A stretch of DNA of 64,000 nucleotides from an uncultured Eubacteriales bacterium (GCA_900543085.1 UQQF01000001.1:62001-126000); one strand, 5' to 3'; shown: positions 53,683 through 62,304, counted from the stretch's first letter. Notes: generated by a model not told the origin, from the sequence alone. Program-made: numbers and translations.

Positions 53683-54042
53683 GTGAACTACCGGGAGAAA
53701 GCCGAAAAGTGCATAGAGTTTACCGCCCTGCCCGAGATGCGCCGCCAGTTTGAGGAGTGCGGCTGCAGTCTGGACGCGCAGTACGCCAAATACGGCGACA
53801 CGCCATATTTCCACGGCGAGGTCGTGGAGCCGGGTCACGTGTACATAGTGGGCTACCCCTGCTGCGTCTGCTCAGAAGCGGCAAACAGTGAAATATCAGA
53901 CCCGAATTTTTGCGAGTGCTCGCGCCAGAGCGTGCTGTACGTGCTGGAAAACCTGCTCCCGGGCAGGAAAATCGAGGTCAAGACCCTCCACACCGCGCTC
54001 TTTGGCGGCGAAAACTGCCGCTTTCTGGTCACGGTCGAGTGA
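53683..54042 (+). CDS. Cys-rich protein of unknown function
   Basis: 119 residues with 9 cysteines, among them EECGCSL, YPCCVCSEAAN, NFCECSRQS and GENCRF. The segment YPCCVC...FCECS...VLENLLPGRKIEVKTLHTALFGGENCRF resembles cysteine-rich domains of the DUF6144 type, a tentative match. The GTG at 53683 is 4 bases after the alcohol dehydrogenase stop (GAGGTGAGC gives a ribosome-binding site), so the two are likely cotranscribed. It could bind zinc or an Fe-S cluster. Confidence 0.6.
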   Translation: MNYREKAEKCIEFTALPEMRRQFEECGCSLDAQYAKYGDTPYFHGEVVEPGHVYIVGYPCCVCSEAANSEISDPNFCECSRQSVLYVLENLLPGRKIEVKTLHTALFGGENCRFLVTVE

Positions 54043-54044
54043 AG

Positions 54045-54077
54045 AAAGCCGTCTCCCGATACGGGAGGCGGCTTTGC
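54045..54077 (+). terminator. Terminator-like hairpin after the Cys-rich gene
   Basis: AAAGCCGTCTCCCG / CGGGAGGCGGCTTT stem with a very short loop and weak T run (TTTGCTG). It lies right before the blaI promoter. Confidence 0.6.
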
Positions 54078-54090
54078 TGTAAAATCACTG

Positions 54091-54138
54091 TTGACAGACG
54101 TAAACAATGCTGATATACTTGTTTACAAGAGTAAACAA
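54091..54138 (+). promoter_or_regulatory. Promoter and repeat operator of blaI
   Basis: TTGACA (54091-54096), 17 bases, TATACT (54114-54119). Three copies of an 8-base half-site overlap it: GTAAACAA at 54100-54107, its complement TTGTTTAC at 54119-54126 and GTAAACAA at 54131-54138. The second and third form a perfect dyad with a 4-base spacer. The pattern is typical of an autoregulated BlaI/MecI operator. Confidence 0.7.
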
Positions 54139-54154
54139 CAGGGAGGCGGTCTAA

Positions 54155-54526
54155 GTGACTATAACCGACGCCGAGTGGGCGGTAATGGAGCTGGCCTGGG
54201 CGAAGCCCGGCATGACGGGCAGGGAGTTTGTCTCGTCGCTCACGGACAGCCGGGGCTGGAGCCGAAGCACGACTCTCACCCTGCTGCGCCGTCTGGAGGA
54301 GAAGGGCGCGCTGCGCTCGGAGAACGTGGGCAAGGTGCTTGGCTATTATCCGCTGATAGAGCGGGAGGACGCCGCGATGAGCGAGACAGCGGACTTGATA
54401 GACCGGGTCTACCGCGGCAGTCTCAGCCAGCTTGTGAGCACGTTTACAAAGCGGCAGAGCCTTTCCAAAGAGGAGATAGACGAGCTTTACGCCATGCTCA
54501 GGCGAATGGAGGATGGCCATGCTTAA
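54155..54526 (+). CDS. BlaI/MecI/CopY family repressor
   Basis: 123 residues. Winged helix TITDAEWAVMELAWAKPGMTGREFVSSL...GWSRSTTLTLLRRLEEKGAL (near 1-65) and a helical dimer part. The BlaI-type cut region is around residues 90-105 (the exact site is not clear). It probably represses its own operon through the GTAAACAA repeats. The GTG start follows GGGAGGCGG. It overlaps the BlaR1-like gene by 8 bases. Confidence 0.92.
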   Translation: MTITDAEWAVMELAWAKPGMTGREFVSSLTDSRGWSRSTTLTLLRRLEEKGALRSENVGKVLGYYPLIEREDAAMSETADLIDRVYRGSLSQLVSTFTKRQSLSKEEIDELYAMLRRMEDGHA

Positions 54527-57326
54527 ATGGTTCATCACGTCCAGCGTGCTTATCCTCGCCGTCGTGCTGATAAGACGCTTTTCTCGGGGCAAGGCCTCGG
54601 CGCGGGCGATATACGCGCTCTGGCTGCTGGTCGCGCTGCGGCTGCTAATACCCGGCAGCATAGGCGAGAGCCACGCCAGCGTGACCGCCGTGGTGGAGCG
54701 CGCGCCGGTAGTCCGGCTCAGCGAGCGATTGCAGGGCGCCGAGAGCATAGAGCGGCAGCAAGACGGCAAGGTGGAGGCGCACTATCCCGGCGGCGGAAAC
54801 ACGGCCGTAATAGCCGAGAGTGCCACGGAGCGCGAGTTCAACTTCATGAGCGCTTTGCTTAGCCTGAAAAAGCTCGTCATGCCGCTCTGGCTCACCGGGA
54901 CAGGCATCATGGCGCTTGTGTTCGCCGGCGCATGGCTGAGGTTCACGCTCACTGTCAGGAAAAGGCGGGTAGCGCTGCAAACAGGCGCATCTCCCGTGCC
55001 GGTCTATGTCAGCGGCGCGGTGGACTCACCCTGCCTGTTCGGGCTGGTGAGGCCGGTGATATACGTGACGCCGGAGGTGGCGGAAGACGCCGGACTGCTG
55101 CGCCACGCGGTGGTGCACGAGGTCTCCCACTACAGGCAGCGGGATCACATCTGGTGCGCGCTGCGCTGCATCTGCCTCGCGCTGCACTGGTATAACCCGC
55201 TGGTCTGGCTGGCCGCGTCGCTTTCAAAGCGCGACTGCGAGCTGGCCTGTGACGAGGCGGCGGTAAAGCGTCTGGGCGAGGCCGAGCGCGCGAGCTATGG
55301 CCGCTCGCTGATACGCCTGACCTGCGAGCGGCCGCGCAGCGCGGCCGTCGCCACTACCATGTCCGCGAAGCCCGGACAGCTCCGCGAGCGCATATCCATG
55401 CTGACGCGCAACCGGCACAGCGTAATAGCCATCGTCCTGGCCGTGCTGCTGACCCTGACGGCCACCGCCTGCTCCTTCGTGGGCGGGGAGCCGGCCGTGA
55501 CGACAGCGCCCGGCTCGCTGAGCTACGTGAGCGTCATAAACGACATGCACATATACGACTTCACGGCTCCGGAGGGCACGGGCGCAATAGAGGTCACCGC
55601 CTGGCGATATAACGGCAGCAGGTGGGAAGCGCGCGAGGTATCCTCACAGATCTGCAACGCCGCCGAGGGCAGTATCGCCATCGACGTGGATCTCGGCCTG
55701 GACAAGTACAGCTGGGCGGCTGAGTTTTCCGGCACAAGCTATTCCTCGCCCGAGTTCGATTTTGACAGCATCGCCGCAAGGAGCGGACTGAACTGGTCGG
55801 ACATAAACTGGCTGCCTGCCGAGGTCGAGGCCAGGCTCAACGAGGCCGTTCCGCTCGCCATGCTCAGCGGGGTGGAGGGGGATACATACGAGGTCCATTC
55901 ATCCCTGAGCTATTTTGACGACCCCCGGCTCATAGAGGACTCGAACCAGGAGTACATCTGCATCACCGCGACCTTCCTGGCCGCCGACGGCAAAATGTCC
56001 TTGAGAGGACAGGACGAATCGACGGATGAGCCGTGGGTGAGCATATTCGACTTCACCGCGCCGTCCGGAGCGCAGAGCGTTATGCTGAGGTATTACCGCT
56101 ACAATAACGGCGCGTGGGAGTGTCGCCGCTTTTCCGAGTTTCCGTGCAGCACCCGCTCCGGGTATCTGACCTTTGACCTGGAGCCGGCGTTCAGCAGCTC
56201 CGTAACCTTCTCCGACGGCACCGGCTCCGGCGTGGAGCTTACCGCCCCCGACGACATCGCTCAGACGGGGAGCTACGACTGGGGCGCGGCGCTGAACGAT
56301 ACTCGCAGTGAGGCTATCGGGCTTCAGGAGGAGGTACCGCTTATACTTTTCCGCGGCGCGCCTCACGGCGGGGAACGCGACGGCAACGCGCTGCTGTTTG
56401 ACTATTTCGAGCACCCCGAGCACATCGGCGACACCAGTGACGCGCTGGTCATTGTCACCGCCGCGTTCCTCGACGGCGGCCACACAGACATCTCGCCCGC
56501 GCCGGACGGCGAAGCTTCCACGTCGGAGCCTGAGCCTGCGGCCGCTCAGGGCGCAGAGCCGGTCGGGTTCCGCGCCGCCTACGAGGTCGGCGCGAGCTAC
56601 GAGGACATAGCCGGCGCCTGGGTGCACGCATACGCCGAAAACCTGGTGCGCGGCCTGGACGCCTCCGACCCGGCAAGCTGCTCGAGCGTGAGCATAGAGG
56701 AGTACACAGTTCTGTACGCCTCGCTGACGCAGCCGGAGAGGATAGTTGTGCGGTTCAGTCTCAACTGTGTGCCGCGTGACGAGGCGGCTTTCACAGACTA
56801 TTTCGGCGAAGTGGTGTACGGCGTCCCGACAGTGGAAAATGCGTCCGACCCCTGCGAGCTTATCCTGTTCCGCTACCTGGTGCTGAGCCTGAACGGCGGC
56901 ACAGCCGAGTGCATCACCGCCGGTACTGAGATGCCGGACACCTGGGGCTATCAGTGCCTGGCAGAGCGGGACGATTTGGACGGATACTTCCTGGATCTCG
57001 CAGGAACGGCGGGCGTGACCCCCGAGACGCTCGTTTCGGCGGTGAATTACGCGCAGCTGCGTGAGCTTTCTTCCGAGAGCTGGATGCTCTTGCTGGAGGC
57101 AATGGATGCCGTGGCCATAGCGCCTGAGGGAAGCGACGATCAGCTCGTCCGCGACATGTACGCCATGCTGGCGGTGAACGGCGCCGACGGCGCGTACAGC
57201 GTGTGGGTAGGCAACGTGCTGCGCGAGCAGCGCGAGCACGACCCCACGACGTTCGGTCCGGCGCTCTCCGCCTTTGACGAGGAGACGCAGCAGCAGATAC
57301 TCTACCTTGCCGACACGCCGCTGTAA
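54519..57326 (+). CDS. Very large BlaR1-like M56 peptidase
   Basis: 935 residues, about 1.6 times the length of BlaR1. The N-terminal membrane domain (helices near 4-20, 30-45, 114-138) carries the zinc site HEVSH (residues near 200-204) and a downstream CDEAA Glu (near 245-247), typical of M56 BlaR1/MecR1 proteases that cleave BlaI. A further helix (about 300-319), TACSF, precedes the outer part. The outer part has two tandem repeats (about 335-478 and 490-660: DFTAPxGxxxxxxxxxRYNxxxWExR ... FDxEHPxxIxDTSxxxVxxTAxFL), then a unique C-terminal region to 935. It lacks the penicillin-binding domain of BlaR1, so the signal is unknown. ATG 54519 follows GGAGG by 6 bases. Confidence 0.82.
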   Translation: MLKWFITSSVLILAVVLIRRFSRGKASARAIYALWLLVALRLLIPGSIGESHASVTAVVERAPVVRLSERLQGAESIERQQDGKVEAHYPGGGNTAVIAESATEREFNFMSALLSLKKLVMPLWLTGTGIMALVFAGAWLRFTLTVRKRRVALQTGASPVPVYVSGAVDSPCLFGLVRPVIYVTPEVAEDAGLLRHAVVHEVSHYRQRDHIWCALRCICLALHWYNPLVWLAASLSKRDCELACDEAAVKRLGEAERASYGRSLIRLTCERPRSAAVATTMSAKPGQLRERISMLTRNRHSVIAIVLAVLLTLTATACSFVGGEPAVTTAPGSLSYVSVINDMHIYDFTAPEGTGAIEVTAWRYNGSRWEAREVSSQICNAAEGSIAIDVDLGLDKYSWAAEFSGTSYSSPEFDFDSIAARSGLNWSDINWLPAEVEARLNEAVPLAMLSGVEGDTYEVHSSLSYFDDPRLIEDSNQEYICITATFLAADGKMSLRGQDESTDEPWVSIFDFTAPSGAQSVMLRYYRYNNGAWECRRFSEFPCSTRSGYLTFDLEPAFSSSVTFSDGTGSGVELTAPDDIAQTGSYDWGAALNDTRSEAIGLQEEVPLILFRGAPHGGERDGNALLFDYFEHPEHIGDTSDALVIVTAAFLDGGHTDISPAPDGEASTSEPEPAAAQGAEPVGFRAAYEVGASYEDIAGAWVHAYAENLVRGLDASDPASCSSVSIEEYTVLYASLTQPERIVVRFSLNCVPRDEAAFTDYFGEVVYGVPTVENASDPCELILFRYLVLSLNGGTAECITAGTEMPDTWGYQCLAERDDLDGYFLDLAGTAGVTPETLVSAVNYAQLRELSSESWMLLLEAMDAVAIAPEGSDDQLVRDMYAMLAVNGADGAYSVWVGNVLREQREHDPTTFGPALSAFDEETQQQILYLADTPL

Positions 57327-57337
57327 CGCGATGTGTG

Positions 57338-57366
57338 CGCCGGGGCGGAAAACCGCCCCGGCGTTT
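57338..57366 (+). terminator. Terminator-like hairpin after the BlaR1-like gene
   Basis: CGCCGGGGCGG / CCGCCCCGGCG stem, AAAA loop, followed by TTTC; the T run is short. Confidence 0.65.
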
Positions 57367-57372
57367 CGCATA

Positions 57373-57402
57373 TTGGCAAAGTCCGCGCCGCCGTGATATA
57401 AT
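57373..57402 (+). promoter_or_regulatory. SigA-type promoter of the MalY/PatB gene
   Basis: TTGGCA at 57373-57378 and TATAAT at 57397-57402 with an 18-base spacer; ATG at 57434. Confidence 0.7.
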
Positions 57403-57433
57403 ATGCGCAAAACTGCATGGAGGCTAAGCCGGT

Positions 57434-58648
57434 ATGAAATACGATTTTACGTCAATAATAGACCGCCGAGGATATGACGCCCTGGCCGTCGAGGGCATAG
57501 GCGGCAAGTTCTGGGGCAACGAACCCAGCGCGCCGCGCGAGGGCTTTGACGCCATCCCCATGTGGGTAGCGGACATGAACTTTCCCACCGTACCCACTAT
57601 TTCCGAGGCAATTATAGAGCGCGCCAAGCACCCGCTCTTTGGCTATTTCGCGCCGAGGCCGGAGTACTTTGACTCCATAATTCGCTGGCAGGAGACGCAA
57701 AACGGCGTTGTCGGGCTGAAGCCGGAACATATCGGCTATGAGAACGGCGTCCTCGGCGGCGTCATAAGCGCGCTGAACGTGGTCTGCTCCAGGGGCGACG
57801 CCGTGCTGCTGCACTCCCCGACGTACATAGGCTTCACCGGCTCGCTGGGCAACAACGGCTACAAGATGGTGCACAGCCCGCTCGAGCTGGACGAGGACGG
57901 CGTCTGGCGCATGAATTTCGAGGATATGGAGCGGAAGATAGTAGAGAACCGCATCCACGCGGCCGTGTTCTGCTCGCCGCACAACCCCACCGGCAGGGTG
58001 TGGGAGCGCTGGGAGATCGAGCGCTTCATGGAGCTGTGCGAGAAGTACGACGTCTACGTGGTGTCCGACGAGATATGGTCTGACATAATCCTCGGCGGCC
58101 ACAGGCACATACCCACCCAGTCCGTCAGCGAGGACGCACGCAGCCGCACCGCGGCCATGTACGCGCCCAGCAAGACCTTCAACCTGGCAGGACTTGTGGG
58201 CAGCTACCACATAATCTACAACAAGTGGCTGCGCGAGCGGGTGGAGAAGGAGAGCTCGCTGGCGCACTACAACGACATGAACGTGCTGAGCATGCACGCC
58301 CTGATAGGCGCATACAAGCCGGAGGGCTACGAGTGGCTCTCCGAGTTGCGGCAGGTGTTGACCGGCAACGTCGACTTCGCCTGCCGGTACACAGCCGAGC
58401 GCTTTGACGGCGTGCGCGTTTCCAAGCCGCAGGGCACCTATATGCTCTTCCTCGACTGCAACGACTGGTGCAGCCGCCACGGCAAGACCCTGGACGAGCT
58501 TATCCAGGCCGGCTGGGACGTCGGCGTGGCGTGGCAGGACGGGAGAGCCTTCTTCGGCCCGTGCCACATACGCATGAACCTGGCTCTGCCGCTCAGCCGA
58601 GTGCAGGAGGCCTTTGAACGCCTGGACAAATTTGTCTTCAACGCCTGA
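57434..58648 (+). CDS. MalY/PatB family PLP aminotransferase (cystathionine beta-lyase)
   Basis: 404 residues. FDAIPMWVADMNFPTVPTISEAI, FGYFAPRPEYFDSIIRWQ, CSPHNPTGRVWERWEIERF, VVSDEIWSDIIL, and the PLP lysine in APSKTFNLAGL (near 246) are family signatures. MalY and PatB act as cystathionine beta-lyases; the substrate here is not shown. AUG follows GGAGGC. It lies alone with a promoter and a strong terminator. Confidence 0.92.
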   Translation: MKYDFTSIIDRRGYDALAVEGIGGKFWGNEPSAPREGFDAIPMWVADMNFPTVPTISEAIIERAKHPLFGYFAPRPEYFDSIIRWQETQNGVVGLKPEHIGYENGVLGGVISALNVVCSRGDAVLLHSPTYIGFTGSLGNNGYKMVHSPLELDEDGVWRMNFEDMERKIVENRIHAAVFCSPHNPTGRVWERWEIERFMELCEKYDVYVVSDEIWSDIILGGHRHIPTQSVSEDARSRTAAMYAPSKTFNLAGLVGSYHIIYNKWLRERVEKESSLAHYNDMNVLSMHALIGAYKPEGYEWLSELRQVLTGNVDFACRYTAERFDGVRVSKPQGTYMLFLDCNDWCSRHGKTLDELIQAGWDVGVAWQDGRAFFGPCHIRMNLALPLSRVQEAFERLDKFVFNA

Positions 58649-58693
58649 ACAAGCAAACCGCCGGAACGTAAGTCCCGGCGGTTTGCTTGTTCT
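58648..58693 (+). terminator. Bidirectional terminator between the MalY/PatB and GH5 genes
   Basis: AACAAGCAAACCGCCGG / CCGGCGGTTTGCTTGTT stem with a 10-base loop, placed between convergent genes. Confidence 0.88.
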
Positions 58694-58700
58694 AGGTGAA

Positions 58701-60905
58701 TTATTTGGTATACTTATGAAATACATCCAGCATCTCTTTAACAACCTGACAAGGGCCATCAGTCATATCGAGCTCTGTATCTATTGCCGTAGCATTAGTC
58801 CATTGAGATTCAACGCCTTCTCTAAGCAGCAAATGCGTTCCACTATTATATAGTTCGCAGAAACACCATCCGAGCTCTTGTTCCTCAAATATTGCCATCA
58901 TCGTGTCGTAATAAGATGTTACCACATCAATATCCCAATCAGCATTTGCAAAGATGCCGAATTCTCCAATCATAAAACCTACGCCATGTTGTTGGGTAAT
59001 TCTCTGATAAGGTTGAATAGCTTTATTATAAATTTCCTCGCCGGTTATCACGGTGTCGGCCGTGTTGCTGTAACTGTTGTCCTCGTGAATCACAATGGGC
59101 AACGGGTCGGTGTCGGTTTCTTCGTCACTGCTAAAGCTTATTGAGGTTTGATTACCTGCATCTTTCACGACTACCGTATCAATATGCGCATCTTCTTCAC
59201 GCACCCAGATTTGTACTTCGCTTATTCCTTCCGGCAGTGAACAGGTCAGCATATCCTCACCGTACCAGCATTCACCATTTTCTTCCCAATTAGGTTTTGG
59301 CATACTAAAACTCTTCACCAGTTTACCGTCTGCCAAAACCTCTACGATAGCATTTGAACCGGATTTTCCTACATGGATTGCCAACTCTGCTCCGTCGATT
59401 TTTCCCTGTAGAATCAATGGCGCTTCTCGAGTAGCAATTCTCCATGCAGGTAAAACTGGCATAGGCCAACATGGGTCAAAATAATCTCCTGTTCCTGCAC
59501 CAGTGTCTCCGGTACTAATATTCACCGGATAGTAAGGATGGCAGCCTACAGCAAGGCCTAACGAAGCTGTAACCTCCATCCACGCGGTATCTGGATTGCC
59601 CGGGAAGGAATAGAGTAATACTCGATCAGCATCTACCGAGCGAAGTGAAGATACCATCTTGCTCAGCTTCTCCGCCTGATAGTCAAAATTCTCGCCATCC
59701 GGCTGAATCTCATTGCTCAAGTCAAAAGTAAGGTAGCGGCTGGGGATGCCGGCATAGCGTTTTGCCAACATCATCCAATAATCATTTATTATCGCCCATT
59801 CAGCATCATTTTCCGGCATCATGCTATCCGGCATATTATTAGGATCATCAATTTTGCAATTTCCATCTTCGCCCAGATAGAAACTCATAGAAATTTGGAT
59901 ATGCACTCCATGTTCTATTCCCCAAGCAATAAGCTGATCCAACTCTTTCAACTCATTCTCGTTGACCAGTCTCCCATCTTTGGGATAGTCGGGGAAACGG
60001 AGCGTATCAAATCCGTAGAATAGACGGAGAAAGTTGAACCCGTTTTTCGCCAAAAAAGTCACATCAGACTCTCTAAAATGACGATATATATGTCGCCCGT
60101 CTTTGCAACTGCTTAGACCAGCGCCCTTCCATGTGGATGGGAGTTGAGTATGCGTTACTTCGGGCAAGTCTGAATCTGCCGACAAGAGTTCGTTGGTAAT
60201 AATTGATTGATCGTAAGTGCCTACTTCCGATAATGGCACATAGACCGGAGTCTCCGCAGTGATTTTGGCATTGGACTCCACCAATCGAGTTACTGCTCGA
60301 ACAGCTTCTTCAAAGCTCACATCTTTCCCAAAGCCATAAGTCATATCCTCTTGAGGTTCTAACGGCAGCAGACCGGAAATCAATGAAGGGGTCTTTTCAA
60401 AATACCATGCGGAATGATCTAAAATACTAAAATCTTGATTCCCATCAAGGGCTGTATAAGTTTCATGCCAGTTGGGAAACAAATCATAATCCATAGTTCT
60501 CCCTGCCCACCAATCTCCTTCGGCTAGACTCTCATCCCATTCATCCAACTGACTTTCATCCCGATCAATACCCATTACCATAGATGCCTCAAACATGGCC
60601 AATAGGACATCATCTCGCTGCATGGGTTCGTTAGAGCTGAGAGCCGCTTCAGCCACTTCCTTCCATGCAGGTACAAATTCCTCTCCACGCATGGACACAA
60701 CATGTGTTAAAAGTTCACAGAATTGTTTGTAAGTAACCGTTGCGTCCATGTTGGCAAGGTTGTCTTCTGTAACAATACCATATGCAATAGCTCGTTCTAA
60801 CTCTGCATCGATGTCTGGGCGATTATTTGATTTATTGGTTCCACCACAAGCAGCAAGTGACAGAATCAAAACCACTGTTAACAGCAGTGCAAATATACGT
60901 TTCAT
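58701..60905 (-). CDS. GH5-type glycoside hydrolase lipoprotein with inserted module
   Basis: 734 residues. Signal peptide with lipobox LAAC (Cys near 20), an SLH-like helical part (about 30-210; VTYKQFCELLTHV), then a cellulase-like TIM barrel with the acid-base Glu at about E399 (FDLSNEIQP) and the nucleophile at about E648 (MIGEFGIF). The gap between them is about 250 residues, over twice the usual, because a beta-rich module (about 505-600) is inserted. The gene has far more A and T than its neighbours, with codons such as AAT, TTA and ATA. No dockerin is seen. Secreted polysaccharide degradation is inferred; the substrate is unknown. Confidence 0.78.
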   Translation of the reverse strand: MKRIFALLLTVVLILSLAACGGTNKSNNRPDIDAELERAIAYGIVTEDNLANMDATVTYKQFCELLTHVVSMRGEEFVPAWKEVAEAALSSNEPMQRDDVLLAMFEASMVMGIDRDESQLDEWDESLAEGDWWAGRTMDYDLFPNWHETYTALDGNQDFSILDHSAWYFEKTPSLISGLLPLEPQEDMTYGFGKDVSFEEAVRAVTRLVESNAKITAETPVYVPLSEVGTYDQSIITNELLSADSDLPEVTHTQLPSTWKGAGLSSCKDGRHIYRHFRESDVTFLAKNGFNFLRLFYGFDTLRFPDYPKDGRLVNENELKELDQLIAWGIEHGVHIQISMSFYLGEDGNCKIDDPNNMPDSMMPENDAEWAIINDYWMMLAKRYAGIPSRYLTFDLSNEIQPDGENFDYQAEKLSKMVSSLRSVDADRVLLYSFPGNPDTAWMEVTASLGLAVGCHPYYPVNISTGDTGAGTGDYFDPCWPMPVLPAWRIATREAPLILQGKIDGAELAIHVGKSGSNAIVEVLADGKLVKSFSMPKPNWEENGECWYGEDMLTCSLPEGISEVQIWVREEDAHIDTVVVKDAGNQTSISFSSDEETDTDPLPIVIHEDNSYSNTADTVITGEEIYNKAIQPYQRITQQHGVGFMIGEFGIFANADWDIDVVTSYYDTMMAIFEEQELGWCFCELYNSGTHLLLREGVESQWTNATAIDTELDMTDGPCQVVKEMLDVFHKYTK

Positions 60906-61024
60906 CGCTTTATCACCTCGCGAATCTTGTTTTATTGTTTAACAGAAATCACTTGCACGGCAGAGCGAAAACTATATGCAAATCACTTCGAAATTGCTTT
61001 CCAATCAAAGTATTTTCTCATTTT

Positions 61025-61678
61025 CTATTTTATTAGCTTTAAAAGCGGCGCATCATCCACGCCCGGGCACAGCTCGCGAAGGCGCGAGATGAGCTTGACC
61101 TTGGACTCCTCCGGCTTACGGCCGTAGGCGCTGCGCGTCATTTCCTCGCCGAAAACGCTCTCCGTCAGGGCGTATCTGGCCACGCCCCAGCCGTAGGGCT
61201 TGCCGTGCCTGTCGCGCATGTACTCGAAGTCCGTCACCGTGATGTAGGTCTGCATTTGCAGCCTGGTCAGGCAGGTCTCAAAGCCCTTGTCCACGCCCGA
61301 GGCGCGTCTCAGCTCACGGGTGAGCAGCGGCCCCTCGCGGGTAAGCGCGTCGATTATCTGCTTGTCGCGGTGGTTTGCCAGCCCGTCCTCGTACCTGGCG
61401 TCGAAGTCGTAGCCGTCACGGCGATAGTTGGCCAGGTCGGGGTAGTATTTCCGCGAGCAGAAGCCGGCCTTCCCGGCGAACAGCTTGCCATAGGCCACTT
61501 TGCCGCGCCGCGCCACCTCCATGCGCCACTCCCAGGGGCCGTCCACGTCCCCGGCGAACCAGTACCTGGGCGGCGTCATGGCCTCTACCGAGAACCCGGG
61601 TACACCCGAGTCAAAAAACGGCAGAAGCCCGTACAGTTCCGCCGCCCGCTCAAGACCGGCGGCGTTTTCTATGTTCAT
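61025..61678 (-). CDS. AlkZ-related winged-helix protein
   Basis: 217 residues. Motifs PGFSVEAMTPPRYWFAGDVDGPWEWRMEV, ANYRRDGYDFDARYEDGLA, a winged-helix-like ITREGPLLTREL segment and GWGVARYALTE are the hallmarks of AlkZ-related proteins in clostridia, distant relatives of the AlkZ/YcaQ interstrand-crosslink glycosylases. A full AlkZ active site is not evident, so a glycosylase role is not claimed. ATG at 61678 is chosen: GGGAG lies 8 bases before it on the minus strand, and a TTG at 61693 lies inside that site. Confidence 0.75.
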   Translation of the reverse strand: MNIENAAGLERAAELYGLLPFFDSGVPGFSVEAMTPPRYWFAGDVDGPWEWRMEVARRGKVAYGKLFAGKAGFCSRKYYPDLANYRRDGYDFDARYEDGLANHRDKQIIDALTREGPLLTRELRRASGVDKGFETCLTRLQMQTYITVTDFEYMRDRHGKPYGWGVARYALTESVFGEEMTRSAYGRKPEESKVKLISRLRELCPGVDDAPLLKLIK

Positions 61679-61843
61679 AAAATCAACTCCCAAATCAGAC
61701 CGGCGGCCACGTGAGGCTCTCAGCGCGGCGCGAGCGGGGTGTACGTCATGCCCTCGCGCAAGAGGACGAGATAGTTATGCTCATCCTCGGCCGCGACGCC
61801 TACAGGGTAAGCGAGAAGGCCGCCGCTAGGCGAGCCGAGCGCT

Positions 61844-62221
61844 TCACCGGTGTTCCTCCGCACAGTCAGGGCAGGTTATCTCAACAAGCTCCTCTATTAC
61901 GTGGTGCAGCAGACGCGCCTGAGCGGTGTCGGCGGCCTTGTAGTAGACCTCCTTGCCCTCGCGCCGCGAGGTTATCAGCCCGCCGTTTTTAAGCTGCCTG
62001 AGGTGGTGCGATACCGCCGGAGATGACATATCCACCAGGGCGGATATGTTTATCACGCACTCCTCGCAGTGGCACAGCAGCCAGAAGATGCGTATACGGC
62101 TGTTGTCATCCATGAGCTTGAATATGTCCGAAACTATCTGAAAAGACTCGGTCTTTGGCATGTGCTCCACGACATGCTCAACATCGCCGCCGTGGTCGTG
62201 GGGCAAGGCTGCATAGGACAT
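61844..62221 (-). CDS. ArsR family metal-sensing repressor
   Basis: 125 residues. The winged helix runs FQIVSDIFKLMDDNSRIRIFWLLCHCEECVINISALVDMSSPAVSHHLRQLKNGGLITSRREGKEVYYKA. CHCEEC (near 48-53) is a thiol site near the alpha3/turn region, a His-rich N-terminus (HDHGGDVEHVVEH) and a CPDC near the C-terminus add further ligands. Neighbouring metal-handling genes make it the likely repressor of the divergent HMA/ATPase genes. ATG at 62221 has AAGGAGG at the right distance; the ATG at 62227 is too close. Confidence 0.88.
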   Translation of the reverse strand: MSYAALPHDHGGDVEHVVEHMPKTESFQIVSDIFKLMDDNSRIRIFWLLCHCEECVINISALVDMSSPAVSHHLRQLKNGGLITSRREGKEVYYKAADTAQARLLHHVIEELVEITCPDCAEEHR

Positions 62222-62245
62222 GGTCATTCCTCCTTATTACATTAA

Positions 62246-62274
62246 AGCATAGCACAACGCCGGAAAAATTACAA
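62246..62274 (-). promoter_or_regulatory. SigA-type promoter of the arsR gene
   Basis: Minus strand TTGTAA (62274-62269), 17-base spacer, TATGCT (62251-62246). Confidence 0.55.
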
Positions 62275-62304
62275 ATCAAGTTCTAAAAAATTTTGCTCAC
62301 CCAC

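Noticed and set aside
54519..57326. A beta-lactam resistance sensor.
   Set aside because: No SxxK or KTG penicillin-binding motifs are in the outer part, and no beta-lactamase gene is near. The BlaI/BlaR1 name is by the peptidase only.
61711..61992. Plus-strand open frame of 93 codons across the arsR 3' end.
   Set aside because: It overlaps arsR antisense, has no ribosome-binding site and no family match.
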